A DNA stretch of 39,945 nucleotides from an uncultured Lachnospiraceae bacterium (GTDB lineage: Bacteria > Bacillota > Clostridia > Lachnospirales > Lachnospiraceae). The notes below the pieces were generated by a model that saw nothing but the letters and a program-made list of their open reading frames with translations, ran no database searches and was not told where the DNA came from. Made by a program: the position numbers and the translations under genes. Positions 8,100 through 15,857 of the stretch are shown here, piece after piece; within the stretch, counting starts at the first letter, position 1, and every line of letters begins with the position of its first letter. Where the stretch lies: the NCBI GenBank assembly GCA_947593735.1, contig CANQDT010000023.1, positions 1 to 39,945 of the forward strand, read 5' to 3'.

Positions 8100-8930
8100 T
8101 TAAGCCCTCTTGCGGTATTCCAGACGGAGTTTGTCCGCAATCAGGGCAATAAATTCTGAATTGGTTGGTTTGCCTTTTCCCGAATGAATGGTATATCCGA
8201 ATACCGAATCGATCAGATCCATCTTGCCACGGGTCCAGGCGACGGAAATCCCGTGCCGGATCGCGCGCTCTACGCTCCCGGTCGTCGTGTTGTATTTCTC
8301 CGCGATGGTCGGATAAAGTAATTTCGTAATAAAATTCAGTACATTCATGTCGTTGACGACGATCATGATCGCTTCCCGTATATACTGGTAGCCTTTGATA
8401 TGCGCCGGAATGCCCAGTTCCCGGATGATATCCGTCACGTCGTTTTCCAGATCATATTCTGTGATCGGAGGGTGAAATTCGGATTCCTCCATCATGTTCA
8501 TGCCCGTCTGCGTATTCTCGCCGGTATATCCCTCGCCTTTCTGCCTGACGATCTGCCGGATCCGTGTAAAGACAGAGTCGCACGTATACGGCTGCATGAT
8601 AAAATAGGACGCGCCCAGGGAAAACGCACATTCGACCAGCTTGGACGACCCGAGCGCGCTCAGCATGATAAAATCGATCTTATCTCCGACCGCCGGCTGC
8701 GCTTTGATCCTTTCCAGCACGCCGAACCCGTCCAAACCGGGCAATACGACGTCCATCAATACCACGTCGGGCATCTCCCGGCGGATCTTCTGACACGCCA
8801 GGTTCCCGTCCTCCAGGTAAGCGACCAATTCCAGATCTTTGCATTTGCTCTTTACCATCTCGTTTCTCAAATGATTTATATAGGCGTCACCGTTTCCCAC
8901 GATGATCACACGTATCTTATCGTTCTTCAT
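8100..8930 (-). CDS. Spo0A paralog with degenerate receiver domain
   Basis: 276 residues in the Spo0A layout: N-terminal receiver (about 1-130), a linker longer than usual, and C-terminal Spo0A DNA-binding domain ([60 protein letters not shown]). The phosphoacceptor Asp60 ([10 protein letters not shown]) is kept, but the acidic pair of the Mg site is Gly12-Asn13 and the conserved Lys is Gln113 (FIMQPY). In the recognition helix the TPSRVERA of the neighbour becomes TTGSVERA. It may therefore act without, or with altered, phosphorylation and bind different sites. It has its own promoter but a weak ribosome site. It lies directly downstream of canonical spo0A and presumably arose by duplication; its role in sporulation is inferred. 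Confidence 0.85.
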   Translation of the reverse strand: MKNDKIRVIIVGNGDAYINHLRNEMVKSKCKDLELVAYLEDGNLACQKIRREMPDVVLMDVVLPGLDGFGVLERIKAQPAVGDKIDFIMLSALGSSKLVECAFSLGASYFIMQPYTCDSVFTRIRQIVRQKGEGYTGENTQTGMNMMEESEFHPPITEYDLENDVTDIIRELGIPAHIKGYQYIREAIMIVVNDMNVLNFITKLLYPTIAEKYNTTTGSVERAIRHGISVAWTRGKMDLIDSVFGYTIHSGKGKPTNSEFIALIADKLRLEYRKRA

Positions 8931-8994
8931 CCAATCGACCAGAACCCCGCGATTTCTGTCTCTTCATCTGAAAGTTATCATCCTAAGCATAAAA

Positions 8995-9023
8995 ATTATA
9001 AATAAATTATCAGATAATGTCAA
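8995..9023 (-). promoter_or_regulatory. Consensus sigma-A promoter of the spo0A paralog
   Basis: On the minus strand TTGACA (9023-9018), a 17-base spacer and TATAAT (9000-8995), matching consensus at both hexamers. It lies in the short gap after spo0A, so the paralog can be expressed independently. Confidence 0.8.
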
Positions 9024-9037
9024 TAATTTTCTGACAA

Positions 9038-9811
9038 TTATCCGACTTTCATTTTTTCTTCCAGACGAATTTTATCGGAAATCAGCGCAATAAATTCTGA
9101 ATTTGTCGGTTTTCCTTTTCCGGCATTGACCGTATACCCGAACAGATCGTCGATGGTATCCATTTTTCCCCTGCTCCACGCCACCTCGATCGCGTGGCGG
9201 ATCGCCCGCTCTACCCGGCTCGGCGTCGTATGGTGCATCTCGGCGATCGTCGGATACAGCTGCTTGGTGATCGAGTTCAGGATATCCATGTCGTTTACCG
9301 CGAGCATAATGGAATCCCGCAGGTATTGATACCCTTTGATATGCGCCGGCACGCCGATCTCGTGGATCATATTGGTGACCGTCACCTCAAGGTTATGCTC
9401 CTGCACCGCGTACCCGGACGTCGCCTGAATAAAGCTCTTCTGATCGACCATCTGCCGGATCTTTCTCACGACAACCTCATTTTGAAACGGTTTCCGCAGA
9501 AAATACTGCGCGCCGAGTTCAAACGCCTCCTGCGTAATCGTGTCCTTATTTGTGGCGGACAAAATAAGGATCCTTGGAATCGGCCTGCCCATCTGGTTCA
9601 GCGTATCCATCACTTCCAGACCGTCCATTTTCGGCATAATGATATCGAGCAGCAGAACGTCGATATTTTGTTTTTTTACCAGTTCGATCGCTTCCTCCCC
9701 ATCCGCGGCGACCCCAACTACCTCCATATCGACTTCTTTGGATAAATAGTCCTTTAATTCCTGTACCAGCCTCTCATTATCATCAGCAATCGCTACATTA
9801 ATTTTAGTCAT
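9038..9811 (-). CDS. spo0A: Sporulation transcription factor Spo0A
   Basis: 257 residues. The receiver has the acidic pair Asp10-Asp11 (IADDNERL), phosphoacceptor Asp56 ([12 protein letters not shown]), a Ser/Thr at LSATNKD and Lys107 (FLRKPF). The C-terminal effector domain carries the Spo0A signature [19 protein letters not shown] and [19 protein letters not shown]. Phosphorylated Spo0A is the master regulator of sporulation entry and binds 0A boxes. ATG at 9811 follows AGGAGG. In many Bacillus and Clostridium genomes spoIVB lies just upstream of spo0A; here the upstream gene is icd. Confidence 0.97.
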   Translation of the reverse strand: MTKINVAIADDNERLVQELKDYLSKEVDMEVVGVAADGEEAIELVKKQNIDVLLLDIIMPKMDGLEVMDTLNQMGRPIPRILILSATNKDTITQEAFELGAQYFLRKPFQNEVVVRKIRQMVDQKSFIQATSGYAVQEHNLEVTVTNMIHEIGVPAHIKGYQYLRDSIMLAVNDMDILNSITKQLYPTIAEMHHTTPSRVERAIRHAIEVAWSRGKMDTIDDLFGYTVNAGKGKPTNSEFIALISDKIRLEEKMKVG

Positions 9812-9849
9812 TTGGCATCCTCCTGTAACATCATGTATTTTACGATGAT

Positions 9850-9878
9850 ATTATAAAAGGTAATTGTTTCTATTTCAA
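9850..9878 (-). promoter_or_regulatory. Sigma-A promoter of spo0A
   Basis: On the minus strand TTGAAA (9878-9873), 17 bases, TATAAT (9855-9850), about 40 bases before the spo0A ATG. No convincing sigma-H promoter was seen. Confidence 0.7.
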
Positions 9879-10047
9879 CAACTTCCATGCGCAAGTTCAG
9901 ACTTCATCTTTTGATTTCCTTTAATATCTGACATTTCATCCCGCCCATCTACAGCAAACTCGTTCCTTCCTCCCGATCCGCCATTCCTGCTTCCTGCCTC
10001 CCGCACCCAATTTTCGCTTCCGGAACCGCAATTTTCTCCGCTGCAGC

Positions 10048-10087
10048 AACAAACGGGTCTGGAAATCGACATCCAGACCCGTTTGTT
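10048..10087. terminator. 15-bp perfect hairpin downstream of icd
   Basis: AACAAACGGGTCTGG and its exact complement surround a 10-base loop. It follows the icd stop by about 30 bases on the minus strand, but the T-run (GTTTGTTTTT) is on the plus-strand side. Together with the A-run it may work in both directions. The rest of 9879-10047 holds no gene that I can support. Confidence 0.6.
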
Positions 10088-10116
10088 TTTCATTTCTCAT
10101 TGATCCAATCAAATTG

Positions 10117-11331
10117 TTATGCCTGCAGCAGCGCGTCCAGCGTCGCGCGGATTGCTCGGATGAAGTCCCGGCTGTTCGCGACGTTCACATCCGGAAGCGT
10201 TGTGATCAGCGCGAGATCTTTTGTCATCGTTCCGTTCTCGATCGTTCCGATCGTCGCCTGCTCCAGCTTGTCCGCGAAATCAACCAGCGCCGCGTTGCCG
10301 TCAAGCTCGCCCCGCTTCCGGAGCGCGCCGGTCCACGCGAAGATCGTCGCCACCGAGTTCGTAGACGTCTCCTCTCCGGCAAGATGCTTGTAATAATGGC
10401 GCTGCACGGTGCCGTGCGCGGCCTCATACTCATATTTGCCGTCCGGAGAGACCAGCACGGACGTCATCATGGCAAGCGAACCGAACGCCGTCGCTACCAT
10501 ATCGCTCATCACGTCCCCGTCATAATTTTTGCATGCCCAGATATAGCCGCCCTGCGAGCGAATGACCCGGGCAACCGCGTCGTCGATCAGCGTATAAAAA
10601 TATTCTATGCCCGCCTCCCGGAACCGGGCGTCGTATTCCGCCTCATAGATTTCCTGGAATATATCCTTGAACGTATGGTCATATTTTTTGGAGATCGTAT
10701 CCTTGGTCGCGAACCACAGATCCTGCTTTGTATCCAGCGCATAGTTGAAACAGCTCCTCGCAAAGCTCTCGATCGACCGGTTCAGATTGTGCATTCCCTG
10801 CACGATGCCGGGACCGTCAAACTCATGGATCAGCTCCCGGATCTCCGTCCCGTCTTCGCCCGTATAGACGATCTCCGCCTTTCCGGCGCCCGGGATCTTC
10901 ACTTCCGAACCCTTATAAACATCCCCGTACGCGTGTCTCGCGATCGTGATCGGCTTCTTCCATGTGCGGACCGTCGGCTCGATTCCTTTCACGCAGATCG
11001 GCGCGCGGAATACGGTTCCGTCCAGGATCGCGCGGATCGTCCCATTCGGGCTTTTCCACATCTCCTTGAGGTCATATTCTTCCATCCTCGCCGCGTTCGG
11101 CGTTATGGTCGCGCACTTTACGGCAACGCCGTATTTTTTGGTCGCAAGCGCGGAATCTACCGTCACCTGGTCGTCCGTCTCATTCCGGTGTTCCAGACCA
11201 AGATCATAATATTCCGTGTTGAGATCTATGTAGGGATACAACAGCTCGTCCTTGATCATCTGCCATAAAATTCTCGTCATTTCGTCTCCGTCCATCTCCA
11301 CAAGCGGCGTGGACATTTTAATTTTTTCCAT
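10117..11331 (-). CDS. icd: NADP-dependent isocitrate dehydrogenase (type II, eukaryote-like)
   Basis: 404 residues, the length of the homodimeric type II IDH subfamily rather than the E. coli form. The N-terminus [18 protein letters not shown], the substrate Ser region [19 protein letters not shown], the metal-ligand stretch [13 protein letters not shown] and the coenzyme site [10 protein letters not shown] are all present. It oxidises isocitrate to 2-oxoglutarate with NADP+ in the cytosol, feeding glutamate synthesis. No citrate synthase or aconitase is adjacent, so it is a stand-alone gene. The ATG at 11331 follows AGGAGG. Its promoter seems to overlap the terminator of the upstream kinase gene. 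Confidence 0.97.
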   Translation of the reverse strand: MEKIKMSTPLVEMDGDEMTRILWQMIKDELLYPYIDLNTEYYDLGLEHRNETDDQVTVDSALATKKYGVAVKCATITPNAARMEEYDLKEMWKSPNGTIRAILDGTVFRAPICVKGIEPTVRTWKKPITIARHAYGDVYKGSEVKIPGAGKAEIVYTGEDGTEIRELIHEFDGPGIVQGMHNLNRSIESFARSCFNYALDTKQDLWFATKDTISKKYDHTFKDIFQEIYEAEYDARFREAGIEYFYTLIDDAVARVIRSQGGYIWACKNYDGDVMSDMVATAFGSLAMMTSVLVSPDGKYEYEAAHGTVQRHYYKHLAGEETSTNSVATIFAWTGALRKRGELDGNAALVDFADKLEQATIGTIENGTMTKDLALITTLPDVNVANSRDFIRAIRATLDALLQA

Positions 11332-11357
11332 TCATCATTCCTCCTGTCTTTCCTTTT

Positions 11358-11386
11358 ACTATAACATAAAAACACTCCGGTAACAA
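11358..11386 (-). promoter_or_regulatory. icd promoter embedded in upstream terminator arm
   Basis: On the minus strand TTGTTA (11386-11381), 17 bases, TATAGT (11363-11358). The -35 box and most of the spacer are the distal arm of the hairpin that ends the upstream kinase transcript. Confidence 0.55.
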
Positions 11387-11441
11387 GCGAAGCTTTCTGT
11401 CCTGCGGAATCAACTACGCCTTTGCAGTTACCGGAGTGTTT
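11370..11441 (-). terminator. Terminator of the PfkB-family gene
   Basis: AAACACTCCGGTAAC (11370-11384) is complementary to 11427-11441 around a 42-base loop; on the minus strand the distal arm runs into a T-run. It starts about 16 bases after the kinase stop codon. The large loop is unusual. Confidence 0.65.
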
Positions 11442-11457
11442 CTCTGTTCTTTTTTTG

Positions 11458-12390
11458 CTATTTTCTCGTTCGCCTGATCTCGACGGTTTCAGCGAGCCGC
11501 TGAACGTCCTCCAGCCGGATCTCCTCGACATCCTTAACGGAAGAGATCGCCGACAGCGCGACCGCGTTGCGGATCGTCTGGTCGTAGCTGAGATCATACT
11601 GTAATCCGTGGGCAAACGCCGCCGCTACCGAATCATATGCCCCGGCTTCCGAATAGATATCCATATGGATACGCGGGCAGAAGATCAGTTCTTTTTCCTT
11701 CACAAACAGGATGCCCGCCATACCGAGCGGCACGATGACCTGCTCCACGCCCTCCTCAAGAAATTGCTTGCACATCTGTATGACGCGCTTCTCATCCGCG
11801 TGATAAGGCATCTCGTTGATGTTTTCAAGGGCGATCCGGCTCGTCACTACGATATGCGGCTTCGCCGCCGCGCCCGCGACAAGGGTACTGCGGTGCCCTT
11901 CAAAGATCACTTTGCTGCCTTTCTCTTTCGCGATCCCGATCAGTTTGGCATAAATCTCAGGACCATAATTATCCGGAGCGCTTCCGGCGAACACGAACAG
12001 GTTGTCCGGAGAGGCATATTTCTCGATCTTCTCAACGAGCTGCGCCATCTCCTCCTCCCGGATCGTAGGACCGGGATTGTTAAATTCGGTCACGAGCCCG
12101 TTTTTCTCAACGATCTTGAGATTGGTTCTCGTCATGCCGGATACCGTGACCATATCGTTCTGGATCCCGCTCTGTTCAAAGAAACGGCTGATGATCACGC
12201 CGCCGCTTCCGCCGGTAAAGCCGGTGGCGATCGTTTCGCCTCCCAGGATCTTGACCTTCTTGGATACGTTGATCCCTTTTCCGCCGACCGTACGGACAAT
12301 ATTGGTCACACGGTTGACTCTCCCCTGTTCCAGTGTCTCGACTTCGCCACGCTTATCAATGGCAGAATTTAATGTAACAGTTATAATCAC
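11458..12390 (-). CDS. Divergent PfkB-family sugar kinase-like protein
   Basis: 310 residues, with a GTG start at 12390 after GGAGG. The N-terminus resembles 1-phosphofructokinase/tagatose-6-phosphate kinase: MIITVTLNSAIDK and VGGKGINVSKK (GGKG at residues 36-39). Other signature positions have changed. The anion-hole and catalytic motif, normally A-G-D-S, is A251-Y252-D253-S254. The usual D-T-S-G is replaced by EGHRS (164-168), and the K-P-N segment is replaced by PHIVVTSRIALENI. The catalytic Asp remains, so activity is possible, but the substrate may not be a hexose phosphate. No PTS or fruR gene is adjacent. The family is confident; substrate and activity are open. Confidence 0.8.
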   Translation of the reverse strand: MIITVTLNSAIDKRGEVETLEQGRVNRVTNIVRTVGGKGINVSKKVKILGGETIATGFTGGSGGVIISRFFEQSGIQNDMVTVSGMTRTNLKIVEKNGLVTEFNNPGPTIREEEMAQLVEKIEKYASPDNLFVFAGSAPDNYGPEIYAKLIGIAKEKGSKVIFEGHRSTLVAGAAAKPHIVVTSRIALENINEMPYHADEKRVIQMCKQFLEEGVEQVIVPLGMAGILFVKEKELIFCPRIHMDIYSEAGAYDSVAAAFAHGLQYDLSYDQTIRNAVALSAISSVKDVEEIRLEDVQRLAETVEIRRTRK

Positions 12391-12429
12391 TCTTCTGCGC
12401 CTCCATTCTTGCTGTATCTCTCTGAGTCA

Positions 12430-12458
12430 ATTATATGACATCTGCCATTTTTTCGCAA
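12430..12458 (-). promoter_or_regulatory. Sigma-A promoter of the PfkB-family gene
   Basis: On the minus strand TTGCGA (12458-12453), 17 bases, TATAAT (12435-12430), in the 92-base gap after htrA. The gene is therefore probably transcribed on its own. Confidence 0.7.
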
Positions 12459-12482
12459 TATCATTTATGAAATTACTGGAAA

Positions 12483-14156
12483 CTAATATCCAAAATATTC
12501 CCGGAAATACTCCATGATATCGTCCGTATTCCCGTTTTCCGGAATCCTGCTTCCACCATTGCCGTTTCCGCCATCCTGCTCCTTTTTCTCCTGCGTATCG
12601 GTCTGCGCTTTTTTCTGCAGCGTAACGGAAACCGTATTTTCTTTATACTGCCCGTTCTCGCTCTGGCGCATTACCGTCACGTCCACCTTGTCGCCCGCCG
12701 CTTTTTTGCCGAGCAGCGCAGTCAGGCTCTCCATGCTGGTCACGTCCCTGCCGTCAAACTTCGTGATGATATCGCCGAACTGGATACCGGCTTTTTCCGC
12801 GGCGGAATTTTTATTTACTTCCCTCACATAAACGCCCTGCGGGAATCCGTAGCCTTTCACAGCCGACTGGCTGATCGTCTGACCGATGATACCGAGCGCC
12901 GCCTGCTGATTCTCCGGGATCTCCCGCTCATTGATCAGGTCTTCCAGGATCGGCTTCGCCGTGGCGATCGGAATGGCAAATCCCATTCCTTCCACTTCCG
13001 AGGACGCATATTTCACGCTGTTGATCCCGATGACCTGTCCACTGGCATTGAGCAGCGGACCGCCGCTGTTGCCCGGATTGATCGCCGCATTGGTCTGAAG
13101 GAGCTTCATCGTCTTATCCGTCAGCACGACATCCCTCTCCTTGGCGCTGACGATCCCATTCGTCACAGCCTGCCCGTATCCAAGCGCGTTTCCGACCGCA
13201 ACGACCGGTTCCCCGACTTTCAGCGCGTCGGAATCGCCGAGGACCGCGACCTTGATCTGATCCCTCGTTTCTTTCGGAATGTCGGACAGCGCAACCGCGA
13301 CGACCGCAAGGTCCGCGTCCTCATCCGTTCCCTTGATCTGGGCGGTCACGACTTCATCATCAATAAATTTTGCCGACAATTCTTCGGAATCTTCCACCAC
13401 ATGGTTATTCGTCGCGATATACAGGTTCTCTTTGTCCTGGCTGAGAATAATGCCGGAACCGCTTCCCTCGCTCTGCTGGCTGACCTGCTGACCGAACCAG
13501 TCGCTCGTCGTCGTGATCTTGCTGCTGATCGAAACGACCGCGGGCATCACGGCTTCCACAATGTCGGATACGTCGCCCAGGGCTTCGGCGTCCGCTTTGG
13601 AAGCGACCGGCGCCGTCGTCGCGATCGATATGTCGGAACCGGTTTCGCCGGACGATGCCGTATCGCCCGTCTGATCCGACATAACATACTGCCTCATATA
13701 ATTCGTTCCCGCATAGCCGACTCCCATCATCAGCCCGACGATCAGGCATGCCGCGACGCCGACCGCCACGAACTTTCCAGCGTTCCCTTTTTTCTTTTCC
13801 GGGATCCTGCTGTAATCCGCGTAATCCCTCTTCCGGGACGCGTCCGTCTGATCATAATAGGAAGGACCTGCGTTCTGCTGCCCGTACTCCTGCTGATACT
13901 GGTTCTGCCGGTACTGTCCCTGCTGGTACGGATCCTGCTCCGGCTGCGCCTGCTGGTACGGATCCTGGCGGTACTGCTGCGGATCCTGCTGATACTGTCC
14001 CTGACCCTGCTGATACGGATCCTGCCGGGACTGGTTCTGTTCCTGTCCGGGTTCCTCCTGCCGGGACTGTGCCGCTCCATAATCGTACGGCGTCCTCTCC
14101 TCTTCGCCGCCCGGCTGCTGCGTCCCATTTTCCCATTCGTTGTAATTGTTCTCCAT
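12483..14156 (-). CDS. htrA: HtrA/DegP-type membrane-anchored serine protease with PDZ domain
   Basis: 557 residues from the ATG at 14156 (MENNYNEW, after AAGAGGA); the longer frame to 14354 lacks a ribosome site and runs through hairpins. The first 120 residues are cytoplasmic and Gln/Tyr/Pro-rich, with repeated DPYQQ blocks. A single membrane segment (about 127-149) follows, then a trypsin-like domain with triad His252 (TNNHVVED), Asp282 (DADLAVV) and Ser364 (NPGNSGGPLL). A PDZ domain occupies about 430-520 (GVYVREVNKNSAAEKAGI, GDIITKFDGRDVTS). The C-terminal tail is Gly/Asn-rich. HtrA proteases degrade or refold misfolded extracytoplasmic proteins. The low-complexity N-terminus is longer than in the textbook HtrA and may be disordered. 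Confidence 0.93.
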   Translation of the reverse strand: MENNYNEWENGTQQPGGEEERTPYDYGAAQSRQEEPGQEQNQSRQDPYQQGQGQYQQDPQQYRQDPYQQAQPEQDPYQQGQYRQNQYQQEYGQQNAGPSYYDQTDASRKRDYADYSRIPEKKKGNAGKFVAVGVAACLIVGLMMGVGYAGTNYMRQYVMSDQTGDTASSGETGSDISIATTAPVASKADAEALGDVSDIVEAVMPAVVSISSKITTTSDWFGQQVSQQSEGSGSGIILSQDKENLYIATNNHVVEDSEELSAKFIDDEVVTAQIKGTDEDADLAVVAVALSDIPKETRDQIKVAVLGDSDALKVGEPVVAVGNALGYGQAVTNGIVSAKERDVVLTDKTMKLLQTNAAINPGNSGGPLLNASGQVIGINSVKYASSEVEGMGFAIPIATAKPILEDLINEREIPENQQAALGIIGQTISQSAVKGYGFPQGVYVREVNKNSAAEKAGIQFGDIITKFDGRDVTSMESLTALLGKKAAGDKVDVTVMRQSENGQYKENTVSVTLQKKAQTDTQEKKEQDGGNGNGGSRIPENGNTDDIMEYFREYFGY

Positions 14157-14220
14157 GTCAAATTCCTCTTTTCCTTTTAAATTCGTCTGCCCGTCCCAAC
14201 ACTTCCTCCGGGCATCCCGG

Positions 14221-14266
14221 CGGGCGTTTCCGCCCGGTTCCGGCGCGGATCCGGCGAACCGGATCC
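14221..14266. other. Two GC-rich hairpins in the htrA leader
   Basis: CGGGCG-TTTC-CGCCCG (14221-14236) and GGATCCGG-CGAA-CCGGATCC (14247-14266) are perfect small palindromic hairpins between the predicted htrA promoter and its ATG. No T-run follows either. They could modulate the leader. Confidence 0.4.
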
Positions 14267-14347
14267 CTTTGATGTTCCTTATGCTACCGGTCATTTGTGT
14301 TGAAACTGTGATGAATCTGTTATCATCCTGTGGATAACGATTCCGCC

Positions 14348-14370
14348 TGTACAAATATTAGGATTGTACA
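14348..14370. promoter_or_regulatory. Pair of TGTACA palindromes between divergent promoters
   Basis: TGTACA at 14348-14353 and again at 14365-14370, 17 bases apart. The second overlaps the -35 box of the sugar transferase promoter. The context GATTGTACAAA recurs at 15827-15837, just before the LCP gene. An operator is possible but unproven. Confidence 0.35.
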
Positions 14371-14392
14371 AACTTCTATCTTATTATATAAT
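14364..14392 (+). promoter_or_regulatory. Promoter of the polyprenyl sugar-phosphate transferase gene
   Basis: TTGTAC (14364-14369), 17 bases, TATAAT (14387-14392). The -35 is weak, suggesting activation or a regulator at the TGTACA boxes. The -10 is part of the palindrome ATTATATAAT shared with the opposite promoter. Confidence 0.55.
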
Positions 14393-14410
14393 AAACGTAG
14401 CAAAAATCAA
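14383..14410 (-). promoter_or_regulatory. Divergent promoter for htrA
   Basis: On the minus strand TTGATT (14410-14405), 16 bases, TATAAT (14388-14383). It shares ATTATATAAT with the plus-strand promoter, so the two polymerases would exclude one another. It implies an htrA leader of about 220 nt. Confidence 0.5.
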
Positions 14411-14424
14411 GGACGGGCTATTTT

Positions 14425-15828
14425 ATGATAAAAGAAAATCAAAAATATTTTAACCGTTTGCATGTACTGCTGGACGCGATCGTCATCGCGCTCTCCTTCT
14501 GGCTGTCCTACCTGATCCGGTTTGACAGCGGTCTGATCCCCACCAGGGGGTACTATCCGACCATACAACAGTATTCCCGGTTTCTGATCTTTATTATCCC
14601 GGCTTACCTTTTGCTCTACAGCACGTTCCATCTGTACGCGCCGAAACGGTTTTTAAGCAAGCGGGCGGAATTTACGAACCTTTTAAAAGCGAACTTCGCG
14701 GGGATATCGGGCACCATCGTTATCATCTATATCACGATGCCGTCCTATTTCTCAAGGATCTTCCTGTTCCTGTTCTCGCTGACGAATATGACCGCCGCCT
14801 ACGCGTACCGGTGCCTGATCCGGCGCTGGCTTCACGACACGCGCAAACGGGGCATGAACTTAAAGCATGTGGTCATCGTCGGATTTTCCCCTGCCGCCGT
14901 CGCCTACATCGACCGGATCAAGGCGAATCCGCAGTGGGGATATCAGATCCACGGGATCCTGGACGACAATGTGACGCAGGATTTTGAATACCGCAAGATC
15001 CCATGGATCGGCCGTATCGACGCCCTGACTTCGTTTCTTGCCGCCAACAACCTGGATGAAGTCGTCATCACGATCCGACTCCAGGAATATTCCAAATTGG
15101 AAGACATCGTCGCGAAATGCGAAAAATCCGGCGTCCATACCAAGTTTGTCCCGGATTATTATAATTTTATTTCCAGCAACCCTTACACAGAGGATCTCAA
15201 CGGGCTTCCGGTCATCAATATCCGGAACGTCCCTCTGAGCAATACCGGCAATAAGATCATCAAACGCACGATCGACATCGTCGGCTCCATCCTCCTGATC
15301 ATCCTGTCGTCGCCCGTCATGCTTGTGACAGCGATCGCGGTAAAGAAAAGCTCTCCCGGACCGATCATCTTCAAACAGGACCGGGTCGGCCTCGGCAACC
15401 GGATTTTTTCCATGTATAAATTCCGGTCAATGGGGGTACAATCGGCAGAAAAGGAAATGGAAGGCTGGACGAAGCAGAACGATCCGCGCGTAACCAAGAT
15501 CGGAAAGATCATCCGGCGCACCAGCATCGACGAACTTCCTCAGTTCTTTAACGTGCTAAAAGGAGATATGAGCCTGGTAGGGCCAAGACCGGAGCGTCCC
15601 CAGTTTGTAGAAAAATTCAAAGAAGAGATCCCCCGGTACATGATCAAGCACCAGGTTCGCCCGGGCATTACCGGATGGGCGCAGATCAACGGGTTCCGGG
15701 GAGACACCTCCATCCGTGGGAGGATCGACCACGATCTTTATTATATTGAAAACTGGACTCTGGGACTTGATTTCAAGATCCTGTTCTGGACCATCTTCAA
15801 GGGATTTATCAACGAAAACGCGTATTGA
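14425..15828 (+). CDS. Polyprenyl-phosphate sugar-1-phosphate transferase (WcaJ/EpsL type)
   Basis: 467 residues. The N-terminus has four to five membrane segments (LHVLLDAIVIALSFWLSYLI, then YSRFLIFIIPAYLLLYSTF). A Rossmann-like CoA-binding-type domain follows (HVVIVGFSPAAVAYIDRI). The bacterial sugar transferase domain (about 275-467) shows FKQDRVGLGNRIFSMYKFRSM-type residues, DELPQFFNVLKGDMSLVGPRP and RPGITGWAQINGFRG. Such enzymes load a hexose-1-phosphate onto undecaprenyl phosphate, the first step of capsule or exopolysaccharide assembly, at the inner membrane. The donor sugar cannot be read from sequence. The LCP ligase gene starts 29 bases downstream, so one transcript could provide the first and last steps of polymer attachment. 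Confidence 0.92.
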   Translation: MIKENQKYFNRLHVLLDAIVIALSFWLSYLIRFDSGLIPTRGYYPTIQQYSRFLIFIIPAYLLLYSTFHLYAPKRFLSKRAEFTNLLKANFAGISGTIVIIYITMPSYFSRIFLFLFSLTNMTAAYAYRCLIRRWLHDTRKRGMNLKHVVIVGFSPAAVAYIDRIKANPQWGYQIHGILDDNVTQDFEYRKIPWIGRIDALTSFLAANNLDEVVITIRLQEYSKLEDIVAKCEKSGVHTKFVPDYYNFISSNPYTEDLNGLPVINIRNVPLSNTGNKIIKRTIDIVGSILLIILSSPVMLVTAIAVKKSSPGPIIFKQDRVGLGNRIFSMYKFRSMGVQSAEKEMEGWTKQNDPRVTKIGKIIRRTSIDELPQFFNVLKGDMSLVGPRPERPQFVEKFKEEIPRYMIKHQVRPGITGWAQINGFRGDTSIRGRIDHDLYYIENWTLGLDFKILFWTIFKGFINENAY

Positions 15829-15857
15829 TTGTACAAAGTACAAAGGAGAAATAATAA

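Noticed and set aside
13748-14272. Plus-strand Pro/Thr-rich and minus-strand Arg-rich frames over the htrA N-terminus
   Set aside because: They are products of the CAG/CAA-rich DPYQQ repeat tract read in other frames.
14157-14354. N-terminal extension of HtrA to 14354
   Set aside because: It has no ribosome site, covers two hairpins, and the MENNYN start at 14156 is preceded by AAGAGGA.
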